From assembly GCA_014799565.1 (NCBI GenBank), contig JAAVHT010000040.1, positions 14,422 to 55,638 of the forward strand: DNA of 41,217 nucleotides. Reading direction: 5' to 3'. The position numbers were made by a program, and so were the translations under genes. Shown here piece by piece: positions 23,893 through 32,594 of this stretch. Position 1 is the first letter of the stretch. Each line of letters starts with the position of its first letter. Below the pieces are notes generated by a model, which saw nothing but the letters and a program-made list of their open reading frames with translations, was not told the DNA's origin and did no database searches. The DNA comes from Clostridiales bacterium. GTDB taxonomy: Bacteria > Bacillota > Clostridia > Oscillospirales > Oscillospiraceae.

Positions 23893-24135
23893 TCAGGAGG
23901 CAAACGCCGAGCTGACAGCAGCGAGCGGAAAGCCCATCCTGACTGCCCGCTCCCGCTCATAGGTGACCCTGGTAACTCCCTCAATGAAGCGCCGCTCTTT
24001 TCCCTCTGCGCTGGCCCATCTTACTCCATACTTCCGGCACATCTGGAAGAAGATTTCATAAAACCGCGCCTCCTCCAGGTTCCTGCGGCAATACCATTTC
24101 ACATCGGAAGCAGGGATTTCTTTTCTGATTTCCAC
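23893..24135 (-). CDS. Small basic protein of unknown function inside the island (80 aa)
   Basis: The 80-residue product reads EIRKEIPASDVKWYCRRN at its start and contains EARFYEIFFQMCRKYGVRW and RRFIEGVTRVTYERERA. It is basic, with no membrane segment or known motif. The start is taken at GTG 24135 with GGGGAGG eight bases upstream. Similar small basic proteins are often encoded near the ends of mobile elements, but I do not recognise this one. It lies just inside the tRNA scar. Confidence 0.45.
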   Translation of the reverse strand: MEIRKEIPASDVKWYCRRNLEEARFYEIFFQMCRKYGVRWASAEGKERRFIEGVTRVTYERERAVRMGFPLAAVSSAFAS

Positions 24136-24313
24136 CAGGACACCTCCCCAATCAAGCAAGATGGATCCAGACAGGCGGAACGTTTGTTGACTCCGCATCA
24201 GCTTGCGCCATCGGCACAATAGAGGCGGGGATTTGTTGATTGGCAGTTAAGACACGGATAACACACCGATCCCTGAACCACTCAAGAAGCTCCGGGCCTT
24301 CGGCTTTATGGGG

Positions 24314-25426
24314 TCACAGCGTTTTGCAGTAGTCAAAAATCCGCTGCAGATTGTCATAGATAAACTGCTGCGCGGTCTCGGATAAGAGGAGCTGGCCCTC
24401 CGAAACTATCAGTCCGATCTTCTCGCCTTCCTCTGTGGGGAAGCTGCTCCATTCTTTTCGTCCTTCGCCCGAATCCGCTCTAAAGACGCTGTACTTCTCC
24501 TGATAAAGCCAAACCGCAAGAAATCTCTTGGGCAATATATCCGGGTACTCCTCTTCACCTCTCAGGTTGGCATTGATGACGGTCTCCAGATAAGCCGGCT
24601 GAATCGGCTTGGAAACAGGCCGCAGCTTGCTGCGAAGCTCCTCGGTAAGCACAGGCTCTCGCGGCCCCCACCTGTAAGCCTCTCCAGAGGCAAGATCCTG
24701 AACGATGCCATCCAAATTGTCGCAAAGAAACCGCTGAGCGGGCGCGGTCCACAGAACCGAGCGGTCCCTGTTCGGGTCGCAGCGGATTCCGATTTTTTCT
24801 CCGGCCTCGGTCGGATACCGCCTTTTACTCTTTCCTATCAAAATGGTTTCCATCAGGCCGTTTTTTACCAACCACACGCCGAGCTTCGCCGCGCTCAGCA
24901 CACGAGGCAAGTCCCCGGGCAGACAGCTGTTGATCTGCTTTACCATAGCTGTGATGAGAAGCGGTTCCTCCGAAACGGGAACCCGGCTGTGCCATTTCGG
25001 GGTCAGGCAGGCCAACAGCGGCTCCCACTGCATTCGCTCCAAAGCGATAATTTGTCCTATACTGTCCCGCAAAAGCATCTGCCCCTGCTCCCCGCAAACA
25101 ATCTCGGAATAGGCTTTCCCATCTGCGGCCGTGAACTGTGCAGACCGCAGCCCAAGACCGGCACCCTTTGGAGCAGGCTGATTATTCCAACACTGCCTGC
25201 TTTCTTTGTGCTGCGCCATGAGATAGCCCTCCTGAGTCAGCCACTCAAAGGCCGCATAATTCAAAAAGTGCGGATCCGCGGTAAATCCCAGCGATGTACA
25301 CAGATCGTGCATGAAAGATTTCACCGGCACTTCCTTCGGGACGGCTTTGCTGATGTTGGGGCCCGCCCCCATCGGCAGCGGGTTCAGATGATTCTCCGTA
25401 TGGCCGGCAAACTGTGATTCGCTCAA
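24314..25426 (-). CDS. Unknown protein with three internal winged-helix-like repeats (370 aa)
   Basis: Three repeats of about 85-90 residues lie at about 38-129, 156-243 and 280-365. The shared pattern is a leucine-rich helix, a VWLVKNGLM- or FEWLTQEGYL-type helix, then a conserved P-T-E-x-G-E-K-I-G-I turn, and a final AQRFLCDNLDGIV- or AQQFIYDNLQRIF-type helix. This resembles tandem winged helices of phage-type adaptor proteins, but no family is named. The start is TTG 25426 with AGGAGGG eight bases upstream. It is divergent from the ClpP/VirD4-like operon and shares its promoter region, so it may regulate it or be part of the same system. Confidence 0.65.
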   Translation of the reverse strand: MSESQFAGHTENHLNPLPMGAGPNISKAVPKEVPVKSFMHDLCTSLGFTADPHFLNYAAFEWLTQEGYLMAQHKESRQCWNNQPAPKGAGLGLRSAQFTAADGKAYSEIVCGEQGQMLLRDSIGQIIALERMQWEPLLACLTPKWHSRVPVSEEPLLITAMVKQINSCLPGDLPRVLSAAKLGVWLVKNGLMETILIGKSKRRYPTEAGEKIGIRCDPNRDRSVLWTAPAQRFLCDNLDGIVQDLASGEAYRWGPREPVLTEELRSKLRPVSKPIQPAYLETVINANLRGEEEYPDILPKRFLAVWLYQEKYSVFRADSGEGRKEWSSFPTEEGEKIGLIVSEGQLLLSETAQQFIYDNLQRIFDYCKTL

Positions 25427-25470
25427 GCCTAATCCCTCCTATTACATTTAGTCCACATAAAATTTTGTTT

Positions 25471-25536
25471 ATTATACCATCTTGCTGCAGAACTTGCAAT
25501 GTTTTTGTTGAAAAGAAGGAATTCGGAGTGTATACT
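25471..25536. promoter_or_regulatory. Back-to-back promoters of the three-repeat gene and the ClpP/VirD4 operon
   Basis: Plus strand: TTGAAA (25508-25513) and TATACT (25531-25536), 17 bases apart. Minus strand: TTGCAA (25499-25494) and TATAAT (25476-25471), also 17 bases apart. The -35 boxes are only eight bases apart, so the two genes are probably controlled together. Confidence 0.75.
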
Positions 25537-25573
25537 AAATCTATTCTGAGGGGATGCGAAAGGGAGATGCTTT

Positions 25574-27034
25574 TTGAAAAGAGACATGATAGAAAAGCAG
25601 TTGGAGTTGATGGATGCACTGATGCACAGCGTCAGCCAGAAAGCGCAGATCCCGGAAGCGTTTAAGCTGTTTTATGGGGTGTTTTTGAAGGATATGGTTC
25701 ATACCACAGGGGGGCGGACCGGGCAGGATTGGGAGCCGCAGGTATACTTCTCCTATGTCCTGTGTCGGGATGACGAGGTGCTGGCCGTGGCGGCGCCCTA
25801 CACCACTTTGAAAGAAGGCTGGAAGCGGCCGCTGCCCTCAGAGAGGCTGGAAGCCCTGCAGGCAGCGGGGCTCCCTCTGTTTTCCGATTTTTATACCATG
25901 CGGAGGGGGGAAGATGGGGAACTGACAATGAGCCTGAAATCCCGGGATTGTCCGAGCCCCTCCGGTTGGCGGCTTCCCACGGTTCGCGTCCCATCGGAGT
26001 TGAGCGACCTTCTATACAAAAAGGGAATGGCCCGTTCTCCCGATCTCATTCCCACTGACTACGGGAACCAGCTTGGGCTGTGCGAAACGCACTGGTACGG
26101 GGGGGAGTTTGCCGGGCAACCGCGCCCGGATGCCGGTTTGTACTGCTCCGCCGCCGGCTGGGTAAATCGGGTGAGGCTGGGGGAGCATCCCTGGGGGGGT
26201 GGCCCGGACTGGGTGCCCCTTCCCCTGGATACCCGGCTGGAACGGATGCGGGCCGGCCGGTGGTCCGGCAGCCCCGGCCACTGTATGTCCGCTTTTCTGC
26301 GCCTGGAGGCTATGCCGGTGGCACCCCTTTTGTCGGCTCGTCTGAGCAAAAAATACATTGAGGAACACCGGTCGGAACTACAGGCGCGTTACGGCTCCGG
26401 CGTCACCTACGGGCAGACTGCGCGGAACGTGGATCGGCTGCTGCGTTCCGATTCGGAATCGGAGCGGACGGAAGGGGAGTCCCGTCTCAATGATTTGACC
26501 GTTCTCTTTTTTTGTGACCACAAGCTGCGCAACTCCAAAACCAGGCTCCAGAAGGTCAAAAAAAGCGAAGTAATCAATGAAGCCAAACCGGCTGGCCGAT
26601 CCCTTTCCGACCGTCTGGCCGGGGCGGGCATTTTGGAGAACGGCAGTTCCTACCTGCCCCTGGTGGGGGACTGTTTGGATGACGTGTTTCAAGGGCTGAG
26701 CCGCCTGATCGGCACCGGCGCTCCCGCGCAGGCGTTTTACTCAGAGACGCCGTCCTGGGTCTGGGAAGATCTGTACGGGGAATGGGACAAAAGCCTGGAT
26801 GGTCTGATTTACAGAGTGTGGGGGATGGGCGCGCCCGAAACGGTGAACTCCTCCGTCGCCGAGGCGCAAATTACGGGGATCCTCCGGCGGCTGCTGATTG
26901 AGCCGTTCTGCCTTTTGGAGGAAATACGGCGTTTGGAGGAGAAACACAGCGCGCTTCTGGAAGAAATCCGGGAGCGGAACAAAACGTTGAAAAAAGAACT
27001 GAAAGGGATGAATTTTGATGGAAATGTCGGCTGA
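25574..27034 (+). CDS. Uncharacterised 486-residue protein, first gene of the ClpP/VirD4-like operon
   Basis: No family is recognised. The protein is soluble by inspection. A charged, mixed N-terminal half is followed by VLFFCDHKLRNSKTRLQKVK at about residue 320, and the final 50 residues (LLEEIRRLEEKHSALLEEIRERNKTLKK) are a strong coiled coil. The start is TTG 25574 with AGGGAG seven bases upstream; ATG 25586 lacks one. Its last 17 bases overlap the ClpP-like gene, so the two are translationally coupled. It could be a substrate adaptor or sensor for the protease, which is only a suggestion. Confidence 0.7.
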   Translation: MKRDMIEKQLELMDALMHSVSQKAQIPEAFKLFYGVFLKDMVHTTGGRTGQDWEPQVYFSYVLCRDDEVLAVAAPYTTLKEGWKRPLPSERLEALQAAGLPLFSDFYTMRRGEDGELTMSLKSRDCPSPSGWRLPTVRVPSELSDLLYKKGMARSPDLIPTDYGNQLGLCETHWYGGEFAGQPRPDAGLYCSAAGWVNRVRLGEHPWGGGPDWVPLPLDTRLERMRAGRWSGSPGHCMSAFLRLEAMPVAPLLSARLSKKYIEEHRSELQARYGSGVTYGQTARNVDRLLRSDSESERTEGESRLNDLTVLFFCDHKLRNSKTRLQKVKKSEVINEAKPAGRSLSDRLAGAGILENGSSYLPLVGDCLDDVFQGLSRLIGTGAPAQAFYSETPSWVWEDLYGEWDKSLDGLIYRVWGMGAPETVNSSVAEAQITGILRRLLIEPFCLLEEIRRLEEKHSALLEEIRERNKTLKKELKGMNFDGNVG

Positions 27035-27605
27035 AACCCCCATGATCATTAGAGAAACCAGCCAAGGCGATTCGCGCCGCAGCATTTTGGATGAGATGCT
27101 TTTGCACCGGGAGGTGGAGTGCGTGGGAGAGATCAACGCGGACTCTGTCTACTCCCTGTGCCGCCAGCTGCGCCACCTCCAGCGGGAAGACCCTGACGGA
27201 GAGATCACCATGTATATCAACAGCCCCGGCGGCTCGGTCGCGGACGGGCTGGCGCTCTACGATGTGATGAAGGGCATTTCCTGCCCCATCCGCACCATCT
27301 GCCTGGGCACGGCGGCCAGCATGGGAGCCGTTCTGTTTGCCGCCGGGGATCAGCGGGACATCCTGCCCCACGGCAGGGTCATGATCCACGACCCCCTGAT
27401 TGGACGGACGGGGGGCAGCGCCTTACAGCTCCATGAAATCAGCCAGAGCCTGATGCAGACCCGGGAGCAGATGGGACAGCTTTTGGCCCAATTTACCGGG
27501 CGGACGCTGGAAGAGATCTACGAAAAGACCCGCCGGGACAGCTATTTCAACGCGGAGGAAGCCGTGGCCTTTGGCTTGGCCGACCGGGTAATCCAGACCA
27601 TCTGA
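27018..27605 (+). CDS. ClpP-family serine protease inside the island
   Basis: This 195-residue ClpP homologue has the complete catalytic triad: Ser101 (GTAASMGAVLF), His124 (GRVMIHDP) and Asp174 (TRRDSYF), plus the INSPGGSV strand typical of the fold. The length equals a normal ClpP subunit. No ClpX, ClpA or ClpC gene is near it, so it either borrows a host unfoldase or works with the adjacent ATPase. ATG 27018 is 17 bases before the stop of the upstream gene. A housekeeping ClpP would normally sit beside clpX, so this looks like a specialised copy. Confidence 0.88.
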   Translation: MEMSAETPMIIRETSQGDSRRSILDEMLLHREVECVGEINADSVYSLCRQLRHLQREDPDGEITMYINSPGGSVADGLALYDVMKGISCPIRTICLGTAASMGAVLFAAGDQRDILPHGRVMIHDPLIGRTGGSALQLHEISQSLMQTREQMGQLLAQFTGRTLEEIYEKTRRDSYFNAEEAVAFGLADRVIQTI

Positions 27606-27618
27606 CGGGAGGAACGCC

Positions 27619-29916
27619 ATGAAAATCGAAACAAGCCGTATTTTGGCTCAGGACTGTCTCATCCCAAACGACACCTGGGTCACCCATATCAACAACAATG
27701 ATCTGATCATTGGCCCCAGCGGCGCCGGCAAGACCCGAAACTATGTCAAGCCAAACCTGCTCCAGTGCGCGCTCCAGGGCAAGGAGAGCCTGGTGGTCGC
27801 GGACACCAAAGGCAGCCTGATTCGGGAAGTGGGCCCGGTGCTGGCCGCCCACGGCTACAAGGTCATCAATTTGGATCTGACCGACCTTCTGAACAACACG
27901 GTGGGCTATAACCCCCTGGACCACGTCCGCTATGACCCCGTGAGCAAAAAATACAACGAACAGGATATTCTGACCTTGTGCACCTGCCTGATTCCGATGG
28001 AGACTCTCCAAGATCCGTTCTGGGAGCAGTCCGCCCAGCTCTACCTGTCTGCCCTGATCGGCTACGTGCTGGAGGCCCTTCCAGAGGAGGAGCACAGCCT
28101 GATGTCTGTGTGCCGGCTCTATCAGGCCATGGACGACAAGAATTTTGTCAAGCTGTTCCAGGAACTGGAAGAGGAGAACCCCGCCAGCTTTGCCGCGAGA
28201 TCCTATCGGATGGTCTCCGGAAACGAGACTGCTGAAAAAGCCTACGCCAGCATCAAAATGTTCCTGGTCAAAAACCTTCTCCCCCTGTCCTTCGACGGCC
28301 CCATCCATCTGTACACCTTGAAGGAGCGCATCGATTTCCGTGCCCTGGGCCGGGAGCAGACAGCGGTGTTCCTCACCATCAGCGACACCGACCGCTCCAT
28401 GGACAAGATCGCCAACGTGTTTTACACCCAGGCGCTCCATGCCCTGATCGAAAGTGCCGACAAAGACTACCGCCCAAACAGCTGTCTGCCTGTGCCCGTG
28501 CGCTTTATTTTGGATGACTTTGCAACCAATGTGGTTATCCCGAATTTCGACGGCATTATCTCCATCATCCGTTCCCGTGAGGTCTATGTCAGCCTGATTA
28601 TTCAGAGCATCAACCAGTTGTACGCCCTCTACGGGGATAACAGGGGCAAAACCATCATCAACAACTGTGACAACTGCCTTTACCTGGGCGGGCAGGACAT
28701 TGATACGGCTAATTTTATCAGTGTCAAGGCAAATAAACCCAAAGATGCCATCCTTCGTATGCCCCTGGATGATGTGTGGCTGTTTACCCGGGGACAGAAA
28801 CCCCGGCAGGCACGAAAGTACAAGCTGGAGGGGCACCCCCTTTACCCGGAGCTCCCCGAAGCTGGAGGCACCCCCGTCCCGGCGGCAGTGCCGGGCGCCG
28901 CTCCCGTTTCGGCACAGATGCCGGCCGCCCCGTCCGCACCGGAGCCCGACCTCCTCCCCGGCAGCGAGATCCTGGCCGGCCCGGAATCGATCCGGCTGAC
29001 GCAGTCCCAGTTCCAGTCCCTGGAGGACCGCAAGCGCCTGCTGCTGGAGAAGGCCGAACGGGTGGAATTCCTGCTCTCCGGCCGCAGCCGGCCTGTTTTG
29101 CCGGAGATGACGGATGAGAAGGGGCTGTACTCCGAGGAAAAAACCCAGATCCTGATCAACCGGCTTCTTGAGTGCGCACGGTTCTACTATCAGGTCCGGC
29201 GGCAGGCGGAGCTAAAGACCAAGGATCAGGCCTGCCTGCGCAGCTTCTTTTACTGTGCCTTGCGCCTGTCGGCCAGCCGGCCCGCCTGGCTTTCCGAGAT
29301 CAGGGGGGCGTTTCAGGACCTGCTGACCTGCGCGCAGCGGATGTACTATCCGAACCGAATCAGCCTCTGCTATGAGGAGTTGTGTAATCCCGCGAGAAAC
29401 AACGATTTTTTCAGTTGGATGGACGAGTGCTACGAGCAGCTTACCGGCCTGTCCATTACCTCGCGGATTTCCAGCGTAGACGAGCAGCTTGCTCGGGAAG
29501 CTTATTGGGAGGACATTGCCAAGCTGAACAAAGAGTTGGGTGACCTGCTTGTCTCTGACCCCAGCGACGCGGAGAGCTATTACCCGGGGGATTGGGACGA
29601 GCTGGAGGAGCAGGAGATGGAGGAGGAACAGGAGAGAGAATGGGCCCGGGAGAACCAGCGCCGACAGGACTGGGCCAGGGATTTCCCAGAGCCCCAGCGC
29701 TTCTGCCAGCACTATCTGCTGCTGCGGGAGCTGTATTTTGACACCAGGGCACAGGACACGCTGCCCCAGACCGTGGAACAGGCTCTGGACGCCCTCCTCC
29801 AGGAGTGGTCCGACAGCTACTTCCTGGACGACGCCGTGTTCTCCTCCGCCGGCAAGCTGCTGGATGACGCCGCGGCGCAACTGGACAAGCTGCTCCCGAC
29901 GCATCCGCTGTCATAA
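27619..29916 (+). CDS. Soluble VirD4/TraG-like ATPase with novel C-terminal region
   Basis: The protein has 765 residues. It is a VirD4/TraG-type P-loop ATPase: Walker A GPSGAGKT (32-39), VVADTKGSL (59-67), Walker B RFILDD (295-300; Asp in place of the usual Glu), and the sensor run IIQSINQLYALYGD. No membrane segment precedes the Walker A, so it lacks the anchor of true coupling proteins. After a Pro/Ala linker at about 412-450, some 315 residues have no recognised domain but include a helical region and the very acidic DELEEQEMEEEQEREW. ATG 27619 has GACGGGAGGAAC upstream, 13 bases after the ClpP stop. The co-operon ClpP makes a protein-processing role possible; DNA pumping is the alternative. 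Confidence 0.82.
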   Translation: MKIETSRILAQDCLIPNDTWVTHINNNDLIIGPSGAGKTRNYVKPNLLQCALQGKESLVVADTKGSLIREVGPVLAAHGYKVINLDLTDLLNNTVGYNPLDHVRYDPVSKKYNEQDILTLCTCLIPMETLQDPFWEQSAQLYLSALIGYVLEALPEEEHSLMSVCRLYQAMDDKNFVKLFQELEEENPASFAARSYRMVSGNETAEKAYASIKMFLVKNLLPLSFDGPIHLYTLKERIDFRALGREQTAVFLTISDTDRSMDKIANVFYTQALHALIESADKDYRPNSCLPVPVRFILDDFATNVVIPNFDGIISIIRSREVYVSLIIQSINQLYALYGDNRGKTIINNCDNCLYLGGQDIDTANFISVKANKPKDAILRMPLDDVWLFTRGQKPRQARKYKLEGHPLYPELPEAGGTPVPAAVPGAAPVSAQMPAAPSAPEPDLLPGSEILAGPESIRLTQSQFQSLEDRKRLLLEKAERVEFLLSGRSRPVLPEMTDEKGLYSEEKTQILINRLLECARFYYQVRRQAELKTKDQACLRSFFYCALRLSASRPAWLSEIRGAFQDLLTCAQRMYYPNRISLCYEELCNPARNNDFFSWMDECYEQLTGLSITSRISSVDEQLAREAYWEDIAKLNKELGDLLVSDPSDAESYYPGDWDELEEQEMEEEQEREWARENQRRQDWARDFPEPQRFCQHYLLLRELYFDTRAQDTLPQTVEQALDALLQEWSDSYFLDDAVFSSAGKLLDDAAAQLDKLLPTHPLS

Positions 29917-29935
29917 GAGGAGGAAGAAAGATCAG

Positions 29936-32068
29936 ATGGAAAATGTTATTTGGGCGAAAAGTTATATAGATTCCCTGCGTAGGATGTCCCCCACCATGCA
30001 GGGCAGGGCGACTCTGGCAATGATGCAGTTTGTGGAGAGTAAAAATAAAAATTCGAAAAGCCTGCATTACGAGAAGCTCCACGGCTGCAGAGAGGATAAC
30101 ATATACTCCATACGGATTGCCGACGGATTTCGGACCATCCTCTGCTGGGTTCCTCAACTGGAGGCCTATCTATTTCTCTATGCGGATCAGCACGACTCCG
30201 CCTACGACTGGGCGCACAAAGCAGTGATCTCGCTGGACAGCGAGGTTATGACAATTCAAATGTACGAGGCCCCCGGTGCGGAGACTGCGCCGGCACCGGC
30301 GGAACAGGGCCTGTTCCCGGCTGGTCAATACTCAGACAAGTCTTTGCGGCGCCTGGGCGTTCCGGAGGATCTGCTGCCTCTGGTGCGGTCCATTCAGAAT
30401 GACGATCAGCTGTTGGAACAAATGGATGCCCTCCCCGCCGAGTTAGGGGAGCGGCTGTTCGGTTTGGCAACCGGAACTCCGCTGTCTGATATTTTGGAGG
30501 AAATCGAAGCCAATAAGGCGGCTGCCGGTGGCGACCCCATGAAAAATCCGGAGACTCTGCGCTCTTTCTTCGTTCTCCCCAGCGATCCGGACTTGCGCGA
30601 GGCTGTCTTGCAGGGCGGTCTGGAGCAGTGGCGCATCTTTCTCCACCCCACACAGCGCCGACTGGTGGAAGAGCGGTTTGACGGGCCAGCCCTGGTTTTG
30701 GGCGGCGCCGGCACGGGCAAGACCATCACCGCCCTGCACCGGGCCAAGGCCCTGGCGGCTCGCATGATTCAGGAAAAAACGGAGGGGAAAATTCTCTATA
30801 CCTTCTATACGGCCAACCTCATCTACGACATAAGCGACAAACTGCGCAGTATCTGTACCGCCGAGGAATTTAAGCGCATTGATGTCCTGAATCTTGATAA
30901 GCTGCCCCGGCTCGACACCATTTCCGGCTACGAGCAGACAAGCATTCTGTATCCCAATGATAATATCCTCAAGCGGCTGTGGGAGGATGCCATCTCGATC
31001 GGAGATCCTCAGCGCACCCGTCCCGCCGGTTTTTACCAGAGGGAGTGGGAGCGCGTCATCGCCGAGCAGGAGGCGTTTACCCTGGAGGAGTATCTCGCAG
31101 TACGCCGGGTCGGAGGCAGAAAGCCCCTGTCCTCTGCACAGCGCAGAGAAGTCTGGCGCGTCTTTGACGCCTATCAGAGCCTGATGCACGAACGCCGTAT
31201 GTTTGATTATAAAACCGCCATGTACTTGTACCGCCAGTATGTCTCTAACCAGGCGGATCCGCAGTATTGCCATATCATTGTGGATGAGGCCCAGGACTTC
31301 GATACCGGCAGCCTGCGTCTGCTGCGCACTCTGGCAGGGCCGGAGCGGAAAGACGACATCTTTCTGGTGGGCGATCCCCGCCAGCGGATCTATGACCGCC
31401 GCGCCTCCTTGTCGGCCTGCGGCATTCAGGTCCAGGGTCGGATTCGCCAGCTATGGATGAACTACCGCACCACCTATCAGTTACAAGAATCCGCTACCCG
31501 TCTGCTGGATGAGGAATCCTTTGACGATTTGAATGGCGGTATGTATCAAAACCCTCGTTATTTTTCCTGCACCTCCGGGGAGCTGCCGCAGGTGAAATTC
31601 TTTGGCAGTGAGACAGAGGAAATCCAGTGGATCTATGAAGAGTTGGAGCAACTGAAACGCAGCGGCGTACCCGCGCGGGATATTTGTCTGACTGCCTCCA
31701 GCAAAAGTCTGACAAGCAGCTATATCAAACAGCTGAACAGTATGGGTATACAAACCTATGAGCTGAAAAATAAGGCGGATGACCGGAGTTTGGAAGGGAT
31801 CCGTGTGGGTACCATGCACCGCATTAAAGGACTGGAATTCCAGTATGTATTTATTGCCGGGATGAATCGGGGCGTATTTCCATCCAAGGCCGCCATCCAA
31901 TCCGAAGAGAATTTGAAACGGGCTAAATGCCTGCTGTATGTCGCTTTGACCCGCGCGCAAAAGGGCGCGTATGTCTGCGGCTATGGAAAGACTCAGTCAG
32001 AATTTCTGGCCGAATTGAACGCCTTGATAGGGGCCATGGTGGAGAGGCAGGCCGCTGTGACACGGTAA
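29936..32068 (+). CDS. UvrD-like SF1 helicase with N-terminal RelE/ParE-like domain
   Basis: The protein has 710 residues. Residues 1-95 match the RelE/ParE toxin fold by pattern (LHYEKLHGCREDNIYSIRIA; FRTILCW; LYADQHDSAYDWA). A linker of about 150 residues contains KNPETLRSFF. The SF1 helicase follows: Walker A GGAGTGKT (256-263), DEAQD (450-454), LVGDPRQRIYD, LWMNYRTT, VGTMHRIKGLEFQYVF and LLYVALTRAQKG. ATG 29936 has AAGAGGAGG upstream; the frame is open further left within the preceding gene. UvrD-type helicases of this build occur in defence systems; a nucleic-acid-sensing role is inferred. Confidence 0.85.
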   Translation: MENVIWAKSYIDSLRRMSPTMQGRATLAMMQFVESKNKNSKSLHYEKLHGCREDNIYSIRIADGFRTILCWVPQLEAYLFLYADQHDSAYDWAHKAVISLDSEVMTIQMYEAPGAETAPAPAEQGLFPAGQYSDKSLRRLGVPEDLLPLVRSIQNDDQLLEQMDALPAELGERLFGLATGTPLSDILEEIEANKAAAGGDPMKNPETLRSFFVLPSDPDLREAVLQGGLEQWRIFLHPTQRRLVEERFDGPALVLGGAGTGKTITALHRAKALAARMIQEKTEGKILYTFYTANLIYDISDKLRSICTAEEFKRIDVLNLDKLPRLDTISGYEQTSILYPNDNILKRLWEDAISIGDPQRTRPAGFYQREWERVIAEQEAFTLEEYLAVRRVGGRKPLSSAQRREVWRVFDAYQSLMHERRMFDYKTAMYLYRQYVSNQADPQYCHIIVDEAQDFDTGSLRLLRTLAGPERKDDIFLVGDPRQRIYDRRASLSACGIQVQGRIRQLWMNYRTTYQLQESATRLLDEESFDDLNGGMYQNPRYFSCTSGELPQVKFFGSETEEIQWIYEELEQLKRSGVPARDICLTASSKSLTSSYIKQLNSMGIQTYELKNKADDRSLEGIRVGTMHRIKGLEFQYVFIAGMNRGVFPSKAAIQSEENLKRAKCLLYVALTRAQKGAYVCGYGKTQSEFLAELNALIGAMVERQAAVTR

Positions 32069-32088
32069 GAATAGCAATAACAACTCCA

Positions 32089-32125
32089 TGGCTCTGCGGA
32101 TGCAGGATCGTGGAGTTGTTAGCAT
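32089..32125 (+). terminator. Terminator after the helicase
   Basis: AACAACTCCA (32089-32098) pairs with TGGAGTTGTT (32111-32120), followed by AGCATTTTCG. It separates the helicase operon from the McrBC genes. Confidence 0.6.
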
Positions 32126-32310
32126 TTTCGAGGCAGGATCCCCATGCTGCAATCTGGCAGTATAGGAACCCAACGCCTCAAAAATGGAGGGGCAACGGTG
32201 CATAGTTCCTACACGCACCCCTCTATAGTCCGGTCATCTCCCTGCTTCAGCTCATAGGGCCGTATGCCGTTGTCGTTCAGCTATTTGATATAGCCTTAAA
32301 ATACTCGTGA

Positions 32311-32540
32311 GTCAGTCTGCGCTGGCTGGGGTAAAGAAAGACGCGCACTGTTCCAGACTGTCCAGAGCATCCTGCATTTCTGCGCCAACATACCGGGCGT
32401 TAAAGAAGCTCCGTGTGTCCGGGTTTTGCATGATATCTCCATTCGCCGCCTTTTTATTGAATCAAACGCTTTTTCCTTCAAGACGGGGTTCAGTTTGCTC
32501 CAAGATTCCAAAAACCAGTTCACTACTTGCAGAAAGTGAG
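32311..32540 (-). pseudogene. Remnant of a second helicase-type gene (linker region)
   Basis: On the minus strand one frame reads KKAANGDIMQNPDTRSFFNARY and then LDSLEQCASFF. This parallels the linker of the adjacent helicase (NKAAAGGDPMKNPETLRSFF, then GLEQWRIFL). An in-frame stop interrupts the upstream side, and neither the RelE-like nor the ATPase part remains. It lies in the 525-base space between the helicase and McrB. Confidence 0.5.
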
Positions 32541-32555
32541 CATCTATAGTAAAAT
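32527..32555 (+). promoter_or_regulatory. Promoter of the mcrBC operon
   Basis: TTGCAG (32527-32532) and TAAAAT (32550-32555) are 17 bases apart, giving a short leader of about 35 bases to ATG 32595. Confidence 0.6.
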
Positions 32556-32594
32556 GACCATATTATTACAGCCGTACCGGCTTGGAGGGGAAAA

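Noticed and set aside
23880-23900. CCGTGTGGGTCA at 23886 and a similar GTGTGGGTC at 36845, possible direct-repeat att sites
   Set aside because: The match is short and the flanks do not agree; the tRNA-Thr half is a much better attachment signal.
27619-29916. Conjugative transfer coupling protein as the function of the VirD4-like ATPase
   Set aside because: It lacks a membrane anchor and no relaxase or mating-pair gene is in the window; kept only as the less likely alternative.
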